Shown here: positions 52,948 through 61,679 of the stretch, in pieces | How the letters are laid out: each line of letters starts with the position of its first letter | Position numbering within the stretch: position 1 is the first letter of the stretch | Origin: Fontibacillus puldeungensis | GTDB lineage: Bacteria > Bacillota > Bacilli > Paenibacillales > Paenibacillaceae | NCBI RefSeq assembly: GCF_042678945.1 | Contig: NZ_JBHTLM010000003.1 | Span: 1 to 64,000 of the forward strand | Direction: 5' to 3' | DNA: 64,000 nucleotides | The notes under the pieces: model-generated | The model's database searches: none | Told to the model about the DNA's origin: nothing | Seen by the model: only the letters and a program-made list of their open reading frames with translations | Translations under genes and position numbers: made by a program

Positions 52948-52977
52948 TTGTAATATCATTATATCGTAATATTACAA
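52948..52977 (-). promoter_or_regulatory. Inverted-repeat operator of the ArsR-type gene
   Basis: TTGTAATAT (52948-52956) and ATATTACAA (52969-52977), arms perfect, 12 bases apart, 20 bases ahead of the repressor start. The size suits an ArsR dimer and autorepression. Confidence 0.65.
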
Positions 52978-53123
52978 TATAGCAATACAGAAAAAGTGAA
53001 GCCAATCTGATTGACTAAAATTTATATAGTCAAGTATGTCGTTTTTGTTGATTTAATGGTTGGCGTTGGGTTTTAATAGCTGGTGTTATTTCACCACTTC
53101 TAGCATTTTATATTGGAAAGCAC

Positions 53124-53159
53124 AAAAATTACAGGTGGGAGATCCCACCTGTAATTTTT
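53124..53159 (-). terminator. Bidirectional terminator after the coiled-coil gene
   Basis: A 17-bp palindrome, AAAAATTACAGGTGGGA with its complement, separated by two bases; T tracts on both strands. It ends the minus-strand gene at 53188. Confidence 0.85.
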
Positions 53160-53187
53160 TAGCTATACTTCAGCCACTAACTAATTC

Positions 53188-54012
53188 CTATGCCGGAATT
53201 TTCGTTGAGGCAGCGGTGATGAGCCGACTGATCTCCTTCTCCCAGTTAAAAATCTTGGTTTGCAAGGCATGAATTTGACCCGTCAAATCATAGACGAGCT
53301 TTAAATGAATCATGGCTGAAACGGCATTTCCATCTTTTACGCTTGATCTATATGCTTTATCTGAAGCGGTGAGGGCTTTTCGTACCTGAGCGATTTTTTT
53401 GTTTTCGGCGGCGATTTGCTTTTTTACGTTTTGGACCGGAACAAGTGCATCCTTGACAACTTTTATCTTGGCAGAAGCTTGATTCTTGGCTGAGGAATAG
53501 GCCGTTTTCTTCGTCTTTATTTCTGAACGGGCTGCAGTAGCTGATACCTTGAGTTGGTTGCGTTTCAAATCCAGTAGATCAGCTGATGTTTTGTTTTTAC
53601 TCTTCTTTGCGGCCGCTGCCTGTTTACTAATCGATGTATATTGATCCAGGAGTGGGGCGTGTTTCTTCTCCGCACTTTTTGCCTCGGTTTGCAATCGGTT
53701 CAGGAGCGCCTGATCGATTGTTTTCACTTTGGTATTCACTGTTTTCAGCGCTTCATTGTTGCGCTTTCGTAGCTCTTTAATAGCGTTGCTTTCTTGTTCA
53801 AGGGTCATCTTCAGCAGTGATACTTGATCATGTAAGGCGTTTAATCCTTCCCAGGCAATGTCCCATTGAGTTGTGGCGGCTATGGTCTGAGTAGCACTTG
53901 CTAGAAAGATAGAGGCTGCGGTAAGGATAGTCACCATCCATTTAACATTCTTTCCTCGGGTTTGAACCTTCTTAATTGCAGTGAACGTAAACTTCATCTT
54001 CTGGTTTTTCAC
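53188..54012 (-). CDS. Secreted coiled-coil protein, unknown function
   Basis: Not recognised. 274 residues. A basic N-terminus and a signal-peptide-like helix (WMVTILTAASIFLASATQTIA) precede about 220 residues of helix rich in Ala, Lys, Glu and Gln with heptad-like spacing and one Trp near the end. No Cys, no enzyme motif. GTG 54012 stands 10 bases after GGAG; ATG 53997 is an alternative. An SOS-box-linked short transcription unit lies just upstream on the same strand. Confidence 0.7.
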   Translation of the reverse strand: MKNQKMKFTFTAIKKVQTRGKNVKWMVTILTAASIFLASATQTIAATTQWDIAWEGLNALHDQVSLLKMTLEQESNAIKELRKRNNEALKTVNTKVKTIDQALLNRLQTEAKSAEKKHAPLLDQYTSISKQAAAAKKSKNKTSADLLDLKRNQLKVSATAARSEIKTKKTAYSSAKNQASAKIKVVKDALVPVQNVKKQIAAENKKIAQVRKALTASDKAYRSSVKDGNAVSAMIHLKLVYDLTGQIHALQTKIFNWEKEISRLITAASTKIPA

Positions 54013-54103
54013 TTTTTTTCAACTCCCATTTAATATTGGTAATGCATCCTAATCTGTTGCAAAAATGGCTTGAATGATGTGCAATATAAGCACTAAAGAA
54101 CAC

Positions 54104-54184
54104 AAAAAAGCACCCCCAAGAAAGGCATAACAGCCATTCTTGCGAGGTGCTTCGCTCGCACATCCTAACAACAGATTTGGATTT
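54104..54184 (-). ncRNA. Candidate small RNA or attenuated leader
   Basis: A consensus promoter on the minus strand, TTGACA (54219-54214), 17 bases, TATAGT (54196-54191), would start RNA near 54184. Only about 30 bases later a strong hairpin (GGTGCTT at 54146-54152 with AAGCACC at 54108-54114 and further pairs between) with T6 ends it, giving an RNA of about 80 bases. It could be an sRNA, an attenuated leader of the coiled-coil gene, or a leftover antitoxin RNA of a type I system; no toxin gene is visible opposite. The rest of 54013-54375 has no gene. Confidence 0.55.
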
Positions 54185-54190
54185 TTTTAT

Positions 54191-54241
54191 ACTATACCCT
54201 TAAATATGGAAAATGTCAATAATAACAAGAACGAATGTTCT
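54191..54241 (-). promoter_or_regulatory. Promoter with perfect LexA box upstream
   Basis: AGAACGAATGTTCT at 54228-54241 is a perfect palindrome with the GAAC-N4-GTTC core, 9 bases before the -35 TTGACA on the minus strand (-10 TATAGT). LexA there would hinder RNA polymerase on this strand, so the unit is probably damage-inducible. Confidence 0.7.
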
Positions 54242-54375
54242 CGGTTATTGGCATTGCCTGCCGTGAATTAACATTGGAATTGATATGGGCGGAATTGGCA
54301 TACTAATCACGATCTAGGCTCGGTAGTCTTTTCAAAGCGTCAGGCTATCTACATTCTCTTAAAGGTTGGTGAATT

Positions 54376-55989
54376 ATGTTGATGAAGCTTACAGGAACTA
54401 AAAGGTTATTACTCATGATATGTCTCTGCCTAGCAATAACCGGTTGTCAGAGCCACAAAAGCGCGCCCAAGGAGCAGGATTTGGTCCGCATCAAGTCTAA
54501 TGGAGTGCAGAAAATACATAAGAAGGTCATTTATGTGCTGGTGGATTCGTTAATGGCTCAGGCGATCGACCGTGGGCTTAAACAAAACAAACTTCCGGCT
54601 TTTCGATTTTTGATCGAGCATGGCCAGTATTACAATAACATGGTCAGCTCTTTTCCTACCATGTCCGTTTCGATTGATAGCTCGCTCCTAACCGGAACTT
54701 TCCCTGACGAACACCATCTTCCCGGACTAAGCTGGTATTCTCCAAAAGAGAAAAAAGTGATCAGCTATGGCTCAGGACCTTTGGAGGTGATGAAGCATGG
54801 AGTTGTAACGGTTCTTTCACATGCACTTATCGATTTGAACCAAAAACATTTGAATCCTGCGATTCCTACACTTCATGAGGAGTTGCATCGTATGGGTCTA
54901 ACCTCGGGCTCTATTAACGGTTTGATCTACCGGGGAGCTGCAAATCACCGATTAACTTTACCGTCTCCAATTGGTGAAATCACTACTCTGCCTAAGGAAA
55001 TATCCGTTAAGGGGCCGGACTTTTTCACCCTAGGGGTCTTGTCGAATCCACTGGTTGGAATTAAGGATTTGCCGGTGGGACCCACTGAGGATTTGGGGAT
55101 GAATAATAAATATGCTGTTGAGACGGTAAAATATTTGGTTAAGGCAAAAAAATTACCGGATTTCCTATTTGTGTATTTGCCTGATCTCGATGGTACCATT
55201 CATAAAAACGGTCCCTCCGAGCTCGAAGGGGTTATCAAAGCAGACCAGAGTATTTATTCCCTCTTACAGTCGTTTGGCTCACCGGAAAAGGCGATCAAGG
55301 AAACGATCTTTATTGTAGCAGGTGATAGTGGCATGTCTCAGGTGCTACCGGCCGGAAAAGACGCTGTAGTTCATTTGCCGTCCCTTTTGCGGGATTATAA
55401 CGTTTTGCAGCCTGGTGAAGACGTATCGGATGCTACGGAAATCGTACTTGGTGTCAATGACACCATGTCCTACGTTTATAATCTGAAGAAGAGCATTCCC
55501 TTGCGCAAAATCACTGAGACATTAAGAGCGGACAAACGAATTGATACAATCTCATGGGTGGAGAAGGATTGGATCTATAGCATGCAGGGTGGTTCGACCA
55601 AGGAACTCAAGTTTAAAAAGGGTGGAGCATGGGTGGATACCTACAATCAGCGGTGGACTGTTGAGCAGGATATAGATGTACTGGACCTTCATTTGAAGAC
55701 GGGCAAACATAAATTGTCCTATGGCAAGTATCCCGATGCTTTGCAAAGAATTTACAGCTCACTACATTCTCACGCAGACAATTTGTTGGTAATTACGGCG
55801 AAACCGGGATATGAATTGGCCGAGACCAGTTCTCCGACCCACCGGAGTGGGGGGGCTCATGGAGGATTGGATGAATCCGCCTCATTTGTTCCTTTAATCA
55901 TCAATGGGACGGATCAAAAACCAGAACATTTACGTATCGTAGATTTAAAACGATTTCTGATTAAGCTGTTAAGCGAACAAAAGAAATAA
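54376..55989 (+). CDS. Alkaline-phosphatase-superfamily lipoprotein
   Basis: 537 residues. The lipobox AITGC marks a lipoprotein. VIYVLVDSLM, the nucleophile Thr in SSFPTMSVSIDSSLLTG, YLPDLDGTIHKNG, VAGDSGMSQV and SGGAHGG are the metal and active-site motifs of type I phosphodiesterase / nucleotide pyrophosphatase. Acts on the outer face of the membrane; the phosphodiester substrate is unknown. ATG 54376; ATG 54382 also possible. The LexA box at 54228 lies upstream but faces the other strand. Confidence 0.87.
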   Translation: MLMKLTGTKRLLLMICLCLAITGCQSHKSAPKEQDLVRIKSNGVQKIHKKVIYVLVDSLMAQAIDRGLKQNKLPAFRFLIEHGQYYNNMVSSFPTMSVSIDSSLLTGTFPDEHHLPGLSWYSPKEKKVISYGSGPLEVMKHGVVTVLSHALIDLNQKHLNPAIPTLHEELHRMGLTSGSINGLIYRGAANHRLTLPSPIGEITTLPKEISVKGPDFFTLGVLSNPLVGIKDLPVGPTEDLGMNNKYAVETVKYLVKAKKLPDFLFVYLPDLDGTIHKNGPSELEGVIKADQSIYSLLQSFGSPEKAIKETIFIVAGDSGMSQVLPAGKDAVVHLPSLLRDYNVLQPGEDVSDATEIVLGVNDTMSYVYNLKKSIPLRKITETLRADKRIDTISWVEKDWIYSMQGGSTKELKFKKGGAWVDTYNQRWTVEQDIDVLDLHLKTGKHKLSYGKYPDALQRIYSSLHSHADNLLVITAKPGYELAETSSPTHRSGGAHGGLDESASFVPLIINGTDQKPEHLRIVDLKRFLIKLLSEQKK

Positions 55990-56059
55990 GTTAATTACGA
56001 TTCGTTAATCTACTGTGCTGTAAATCATATTAAATCCTGAAACGAAAATGAACTGGCCG

Positions 56060-56088
56060 TTCAATCCATAGAAGCAGTCTGTTATAAT
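56060..56088 (+). promoter_or_regulatory. Probable thyA promoter
   Basis: TATAAT at 56083-56088 with a weak -35, TTCAAT (56060-56065), 17 bases upstream. Confidence 0.5.
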
Positions 56089-56124
56089 AGATTAGATTAC
56101 ACAAATGTGACGGGGTGTTAATAG

Positions 56125-56919
56125 ATGAGAAACTATTTGGATTTATTGCAGGACGTCCTGGAGAACGGTACAGCCAAGGATGATAGAACCGGCGTAGGAA
56201 CGCGTTCGGTATTCGGCAGACAGCTTCGCTTTGATTTAAGCCAGGGCTTTCCACTCATGACTACTAAACGTATTCATATTAAATCCGTCGTTCATGAGCT
56301 GCTCTGGTTCTTGAAGGGCGAAACGAATATTGCGTATTTAAAAGAAAACGGTGTTAGAATTTGGGATGAGTGGGCTGACGAGAACGGCGACCTTGGACCG
56401 GTGTATGGCTCGCAGTGGCGTTCTTGGGAAGCCCCGGACGGTCGCAAAATTGATCAAATCGCCGCTGTTGTAGAGTCCATTAAAAATAATCCGGATTCAC
56501 GCCGTCATTTAGTAAGCGCCTGGAATGTAGCAGAAGTTGATAATATGAAGCTCCCTCCGTGTCACTTTGTGTTCCAATTTTATGTGGCGGATGGCAAGCT
56601 ATCGTGCATGCTTACCATGCGCTCTGTAGATACGTTCCTCGGACTTCCGTTTAATATTGCAAGCTACTCTCTCTTAACGCATATGGTCGCTCAACAGTGC
56701 GATCTGGAGGTGGGGGAGTTTATCTGGTCCGGGGGCGATGTTCACATCTACAACAACCATGTAGAGCAAGTCAAAACCCAACTTGAAAGAGAGCCTTATC
56801 CGCTTCCGAAGCTCGTCATCAAACGTAAGCCGGAATCGATTTTTGACTATGTATATGAGGACTTCGAATTCGTAGATTATCAATATCACCCTACGATTAA
56901 GGCCACGGTGGCTGTCTAG
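56125..56919 (+). CDS. thyA: Thymidylate synthase ThyA
   Basis: 264 residues, the compact ThyA form. RTGVGTRSVFG, the catalytic Cys in LPPCHFVFQFYV, RSVDTFLGLPFNIASY and VHIYNNHVEQ are in place. It methylates dUMP with methylene-tetrahydrofolate. ATG 56125 follows GGGGTG. dfrA follows after 39 bases; together they supply dTMP and regenerate tetrahydrofolate. Confidence 0.97.
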   Translation: MRNYLDLLQDVLENGTAKDDRTGVGTRSVFGRQLRFDLSQGFPLMTTKRIHIKSVVHELLWFLKGETNIAYLKENGVRIWDEWADENGDLGPVYGSQWRSWEAPDGRKIDQIAAVVESIKNNPDSRRHLVSAWNVAEVDNMKLPPCHFVFQFYVADGKLSCMLTMRSVDTFLGLPFNIASYSLLTHMVAQQCDLEVGEFIWSGGDVHIYNNHVEQVKTQLEREPYPLPKLVIKRKPESIFDYVYEDFEFVDYQYHPTIKATVAV

Positions 56920-56958
56920 TAAAAATATAATGTAAATAGGAAAAGGGACGGTGACATT

Positions 56959-57447
56959 GTGGGAATTACGCTCATTTGGGCGATGGCCCAAAACGGGACC
57001 ATCGGACGGAATAACCAACTGCCTTGGAGGCTTCCGGCAGATTTGAAGTTCTTTAAGGAACAGACAACCGGAAAGTCGATCCTCATGGGCCGAAAAACTT
57101 GGGAGTCCATGGGGAGCAAGCCGCTTCCTAATCGTCATAGTGTTGTATTGACAGGGGATGCCGGTTATGAAGTAAAAGGAGCCGATGTTGTGCATTCCGT
57201 CGAGGAAGCTTTAAAATACGCCGAGAACGGTGAACTTATGGTCATCGGGGGTGCGGGAGTGTTCCAGCATTTCCTGCCGCTGGCTGATCGGCTTCTTATG
57301 ACCCGCATCGATGAAAATATCGAAGGGGACGTATTTTTCCCGCATTTTGATCTGGAGCAATTTGAATTAGTCCATGAGCAAAAAGGAATCCGTGATGAGA
57401 AAAACCCATATGACTATCGCTTTTTGACATACAACCGATGTAAATAA
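56959..57447 (+). CDS. dfrA: Dihydrofolate reductase
   Basis: 162 residues. IWAMAQNGTIGRNNQLPWRLPADLKFF, GRKTWESMG and VIGGAGVF are the folate and NADPH motifs of DHFR. Reduces the dihydrofolate made by ThyA. GTG 56959 follows AGGGACGG. Probably co-transcribed with thyA. The 171-base gap after it is AT-rich and shows no terminator or GlnR box. Confidence 0.96.
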   Translation: MGITLIWAMAQNGTIGRNNQLPWRLPADLKFFKEQTTGKSILMGRKTWESMGSKPLPNRHSVVLTGDAGYEVKGADVVHSVEEALKYAENGELMVIGGAGVFQHFLPLADRLLMTRIDENIEGDVFFPHFDLEQFELVHEQKGIRDEKNPYDYRFLTYNRCK

Positions 57448-57618
57448 AGTGATGAATAGTGCAAATTATCATATCAATAATCCATTAATAACGTTATGCC
57501 CGGGTGCTAACATCAATATAAACTGATTGCGGATTAGAGATACATGTCCGTTAATCGATTTGGACGAGAAACTCATATTATTTTTTTATTAGAAGCTTAC
57601 GGATGGGGGTACTTATAG

Positions 57619-59106
57619 ATGTCAACACCAACTGGTTTTATGGAGTTCAAGCGAGAGCTCCCGGGTGACCGGAGCCCGTCCGAACGGGTACATGATTGGG
57701 AAGAATTTCATAAACATATGGCTGAGGAAGAGCTGCGAACACAAGGTGCCCGCTGTATGGACTGCGGAACCCCGTACTGCCACACAGGCATCGATATGAC
57801 GGGTGGTACCTCCGGCTGTCCAGTGCACAACCTGATCCCGGAATGGAATAACCTCGTTTATAGAGGCTTGTGGAAGGATGCGCTCGAGCGCCTTCATAAA
57901 ACGAACAATTTCCCAGAATTCACCGGACGGGTCTGCCCAGCGCCTTGCGAAGGATCTTGTACAGTCGGTTTAATCGGACAGCCTGTTACGATCAAAACGA
58001 TCGAGCAGGCCATTATCGATAAAGGATTTGAAGAAGGCTGGGTCGTGCCCGAGCCTCCGGAGAAGCGGACAGGCCGCAGAGTAGCTATCGTCGGCTCCGG
58101 TCCTGCCGGACTCGCTTGCGCGGCTCAGCTTAATAAAGCGGGCCATGAAGTGACCGTTTATGAGCGCTCCGATCGGATCGGCGGCTTGCTCATGTACGGG
58201 ATTCCGACGATGAAGCTGGATAAGCATGTCGTCCAGCGCCGCGTAGACCTGCTCGCGGCCGAAGGCGTCAAGTTCGTGACGAATACGGAAATCGGTAAGG
58301 ATATTAAAGCTCAGCAGCTCGTTGACGAATTCGACGCCGTAGTATTGTGCGGCGGAGCGACGAAGCCGCGTGAATTTAACATTGAAGGCAGCGATTTGAA
58401 CGGTGTTCGATACGCGATGCCTTTCTTAAACGGAACGATTAAGAGCTACCTTGAGACCGGGCTGCAGGACGGTGAGTTTTTGTCTGCGAAAGATAAAGAT
58501 GTTATCGTGATCGGCGGCGGCGATACGGGCTCCGACTGTGTAGCAACAGCGCTGCGCCATGGCTGCCGCAGCATTACGCAATTCGGCACGCATGCTAAGG
58601 CGCCGCTTGAACGCGATCCCATTCATAACCCTTGGCCGCAGTTTCCAAACATATATACGCTGGATTATGCTCAGGAGGAGGCCAAGGCGTTGTTCGGCCA
58701 CGATCCGCAAGAATTCTCCATCATGACGACGCGGTTCGTCGGGGACGAGAATGGGAACTTGAAGGAGCTGCACACGATCGAAATTCAGCGGATTGTCGAT
58801 GAAACCGGGCGTAAAATTTATAAACCGATTCCGGGTACTGAGCGTGTTTTCCCTGCTCAGCTGGCACTCATTGCCATCGGCTTTGACGGACCGGAATCGC
58901 TTATTTCCGATGAGCTTGGACTTGCGAAAGACCGCCGTACGAACGTAAAAGCTAAATACGGACAATTCAAGACGAATGTAGATAAGGTGTTTGCCGCCGG
59001 GGACATGCGTCGGGGACAAAGCCTTGTTGTTTGGGCGATTAACGAGGGCCGGGAAGCTGCGCGTGAAGTCGATAAGTTTTTAATGGGCTCGACCGTGCTT
59101 GCCTAA
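57619..59106 (+). CDS. gltD: Glutamate synthase small subunit (GltD)
   Basis: 495 residues. N-terminal Fe-S cysteines CMDCGTPYC, SGCPVHN and CPAPCEGSC, then FAD (GSGPAGLACAAQL) and NADPH (GGGDTGSDC) Rossmann motifs and the end GDMRRGQSLVVWAINEGREAA, as in GltD. It passes electrons from NADPH to the large subunit GltB, which is not in this window. ATG 57619 follows GGGGGT. It could serve a distant gltB or act as a stand-alone oxidoreductase of this family. Confidence 0.92.
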   Translation: MSTPTGFMEFKRELPGDRSPSERVHDWEEFHKHMAEEELRTQGARCMDCGTPYCHTGIDMTGGTSGCPVHNLIPEWNNLVYRGLWKDALERLHKTNNFPEFTGRVCPAPCEGSCTVGLIGQPVTIKTIEQAIIDKGFEEGWVVPEPPEKRTGRRVAIVGSGPAGLACAAQLNKAGHEVTVYERSDRIGGLLMYGIPTMKLDKHVVQRRVDLLAAEGVKFVTNTEIGKDIKAQQLVDEFDAVVLCGGATKPREFNIEGSDLNGVRYAMPFLNGTIKSYLETGLQDGEFLSAKDKDVIVIGGGDTGSDCVATALRHGCRSITQFGTHAKAPLERDPIHNPWPQFPNIYTLDYAQEEAKALFGHDPQEFSIMTTRFVGDENGNLKELHTIEIQRIVDETGRKIYKPIPGTERVFPAQLALIAIGFDGPESLISDELGLAKDRRTNVKAKYGQFKTNVDKVFAAGDMRRGQSLVVWAINEGREAAREVDKFLMGSTVLA

Positions 59107-59143
59107 CATTTTTTCATGAATATCATTTCTATGAATTTATGAA

Positions 59144-59217
59144 TTGACGACGATAATTTACGATATGGTATAATAGAGTATAGCTTACAGGGCTGCGCGG
59201 AGCGCGGCTCTTTTTTT
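59144..59217 (+). promoter_or_regulatory. topB promoter followed at once by a terminator-like hairpin
   Basis: TTGACG (59144-59149) and an extended -10, TGGTATAAT (59174 last base), with a 19-base spacer. Directly after the expected start, AGGGCTGCGC pairs with GCGCGGCTCT (three G-U or similar) and T7 follows. topB begins 53 bases later. It may be an attenuator, or the terminator of gltD with an unrelated promoter-like sequence. Confidence 0.5.
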
Positions 59218-59269
59218 CGGGGAAAACGAAATACTTGTACTAGAGAGAAAGAAAGTGGGACGCCTAAGT

Positions 59270-61540
59270 ATGAAAACGCTCGTGATTGCCGAAAAACCGG
59301 ATATGGGAAGGACGATTGCTGCGGTCATTGAACCTAAAGCGAAGAACAACCGATCCTTTATCGAGGGGGAACGATACATCATTACGTGGGCGATCGGTCA
59401 TTTATTGGGATTGGCTGAACCGGACGCTTACGATGATAGATATAAACGATGGAACTTTGGTGATCTGCCAATCATGCCTGACGTTTTCCGAATCGTTCCG
59501 AACCCAAACACGAAGGATCAGTTGAAGACGATTGGGGAACTATCGAGACGCTGCGATGCAATTATCAATGCCTGTGACGCCGCGCGGGAAGGCCAGTATA
59601 TTTTCGCCTTGATTCAGCAGCAGTTGAATCTGACCCAGCCAGTCAAACGGCTGTGGATTTCGGATTTGACCAGCGAGAGTATTGCAAAAGGATTTGCGGA
59701 ATTGTACGAAGCGTCAGAGTTCGAGAATTTGACCCTGGCTGCCAGAGCTCGCAGTGAGGCGGATTGGCTCATCGGGATGAATGCGACCCGGGCGTTCACG
59801 ACAAAACACCGTACGCTGCTGTCGGTAGGACGAGTGCAAACTCCGGTGTTGGCGCTTATTTATGATCGTCAGAAGGAAATCGAGAATTTCGATTCGTTGA
59901 CCTACTATGAGATCAAAGCCGAGTTTGATCAAGAGGGTCGCAAATATGCCGGAACGTGGCAGGGCGATCGTTTGACGGATGGGGAGAAAGCAGTAGGTAT
60001 TGCGGATAAAGTCCGGGGACAGTCCGGAAGGATCACCGAGTACGAGGTTAAAGAAACGAAGGAGTATCCTTACAAGCTCTATGACCTGACCTTATTGCAG
60101 CGGGAAGCTAATGCCAAGTACGGGTATTCTGCCAAAAAAACACTGGATCTGGCACAGGCGCTGTATGAACGTCACAAGGTCATATCCTACCCGCGGACAA
60201 GCTCTAACTATGTGACGGAGCAAAACATCGACGGCATGCACAAGGTGCTGCACATGCTGAAATCGACGCCTTATCAGGCACTTGCCGAAGGAGGGAACCC
60301 GAGGCTTGTTCATGTGGGGAATAAATCAGTCTGTAATCCCACTAAGGTAGAGGATCACCATGCGATTCTGCCTACGCTCAAGAGAGCGGGGGGATTAAGT
60401 AAAGAAGAGCAGAATATATATGACCTCGTCATCCGCAGATTTCTGTCGCATTTTTATCCGCCTGCCGAATACAAGCAGCATACGGTGCTGACCGAAGTGG
60501 AAGGGGAAACGTTTAAAACGAATGTAAAGGAACTCCTCTCCCTGGGCTGGAAAGTATGCCTGCCTGGTGATGAAGGAAGTAAATCATCGGGGCGCGGCAA
60601 GAAGAAAGAGGATGAAGAGGATACCGAGGAGCTCGTTAGCGAGCCGTTTCAAATAGACCGTGATAAGCCTGTAAAATGTGTGGACGCTCAGGCGAAAGAG
60701 AAAGCAACCCAGCCGCCGAAGCACTATACGGAAGGCACGCTGCTGAAGGCGATGGAGAGCGCGGGCAAGCATTTAGAGAATGAGGAGCTGCGCGATGCGA
60801 TGAAGGATGCCGGGCTCGGGACACCAGCCACTCGGGCAGCAACGATTGAACGGCTCAAAAATGTCGGATACATTACGATGCAGGGTAAAAAAATAACCGT
60901 TACCCAAAAAGGAAAAACAGCGATCGAGCTGATCCGCCGCGCCGGCGTCGAGCTGCTGACCTCGCCGGAGATGACCGGACAATGGGAGCGAAGACTGTAC
61001 CAAATTTCCAAGGGCGAAGCCGCCCGGGAAAAGTTTATGGACAATGTTCGCCGGTTTACCGTTTCGATCATCGACAAGGTCCGTTCGCAGCAAAAGGTGG
61101 ACGCCTCCTTGTTTGGTACCGAGGACAATGATAAACCAAAAGGGAAGAGCAGCGGTAGAGCCAGCTCTGCCGGGTCAGGGCAGCGGGCGAAAACGGCGAA
61201 TTCGTCAAGCGCAGCGGTGAAAGATAAAGCCGGAGCCTCCGCTAAAACAGCCCCATCAGGCGGACTGCAGCCGCTTGCGGCCTGTCCCCGTGAAGGCTGC
61301 GGCGGTCAGATCATCGAGGGCCGCAAAGGGTTTGGCTGCACGCACTACAAGCAAGGCTGCGGGTTTGTCATCTGGAAAGAGTTCGCCGGTAAGAAGATCT
61401 CGCCCACGATGCTGAACGCCCTGCTTGACAAGGGTCAAACCCAGGTTTTAACCTTCAAACAAGCGGACGGTGACGTGAAAGGACGTATTTTGCTGACCGA
61501 CCGAAACACCGGAAAGCTTGAACTTCAGCCAACCGAATAA
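59270..61540 (+). CDS. topB: DNA topoisomerase III
   Basis: 756 residues, type IA. TOPRIM acidic motif NACDAAREGQYIF, catalytic Tyr in VISYPRTSSNY, and AGLGTPATRAATIERL in the gate domain. A charged linker (about 440-465), a low-complexity Ser/Ala/Lys stretch (about 625-670) and a C-terminal zinc-finger-like repeat (CPREGCGG, GCTHYKQGCGFVIWK) follow. ATG 59270 gives MKTLVIAEKPDMG; GTG 59255 is possible. Confidence 0.94.
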   Translation: MKTLVIAEKPDMGRTIAAVIEPKAKNNRSFIEGERYIITWAIGHLLGLAEPDAYDDRYKRWNFGDLPIMPDVFRIVPNPNTKDQLKTIGELSRRCDAIINACDAAREGQYIFALIQQQLNLTQPVKRLWISDLTSESIAKGFAELYEASEFENLTLAARARSEADWLIGMNATRAFTTKHRTLLSVGRVQTPVLALIYDRQKEIENFDSLTYYEIKAEFDQEGRKYAGTWQGDRLTDGEKAVGIADKVRGQSGRITEYEVKETKEYPYKLYDLTLLQREANAKYGYSAKKTLDLAQALYERHKVISYPRTSSNYVTEQNIDGMHKVLHMLKSTPYQALAEGGNPRLVHVGNKSVCNPTKVEDHHAILPTLKRAGGLSKEEQNIYDLVIRRFLSHFYPPAEYKQHTVLTEVEGETFKTNVKELLSLGWKVCLPGDEGSKSSGRGKKKEDEEDTEELVSEPFQIDRDKPVKCVDAQAKEKATQPPKHYTEGTLLKAMESAGKHLENEELRDAMKDAGLGTPATRAATIERLKNVGYITMQGKKITVTQKGKTAIELIRRAGVELLTSPEMTGQWERRLYQISKGEAAREKFMDNVRRFTVSIIDKVRSQQKVDASLFGTEDNDKPKGKSSGRASSAGSGQRAKTANSSSAAVKDKAGASAKTAPSGGLQPLAACPREGCGGQIIEGRKGFGCTHYKQGCGFVIWKEFAGKKISPTMLNALLDKGQTQVLTFKQADGDVKGRILLTDRNTGKLELQPTE

Positions 61541-61544
61541 CAAG

Positions 61545-61594
61545 AAAAGTGCGAGCTTACTGGAGATATTTCTCTCTAGCAGCTCGCACTTTTT
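61545..61594 (+). terminator. Terminator of topB
   Basis: Perfect 13-bp stem AAAAGTGCGAGCT/AGCTCGCACTTTT with a small inner stem; T5 follows. Confidence 0.88.
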
Positions 61595-61679
61595 AGTTCA
61601 AAACGAGTTTTTCTCATGGGGACTAACTGGCATTTTGTACATTTACAATTGTATCTTTCCGCTTGGCCTTCCAGTTGGC

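Noticed and set aside
54074..54130. Very short plus-strand ORF ending in a KKAPPRKA-like tail, reminiscent of small holin-like type I toxins
   Set aside because: Only 18 codons, preceded by an in-frame stop, without a membrane helix or ribosome binding site. The opposite RNA remains a candidate on its own.
56050..56066. Palindrome TGAACTGGCCGTTCA before thyA as a LexA box
   Set aside because: The arms are separated by five bases, not the four of the Firmicute LexA site.
57448..57618. GlnR/TnrA box ahead of gltD
   Set aside because: No match to TGTNA-N7-TNACA on reading the gap.
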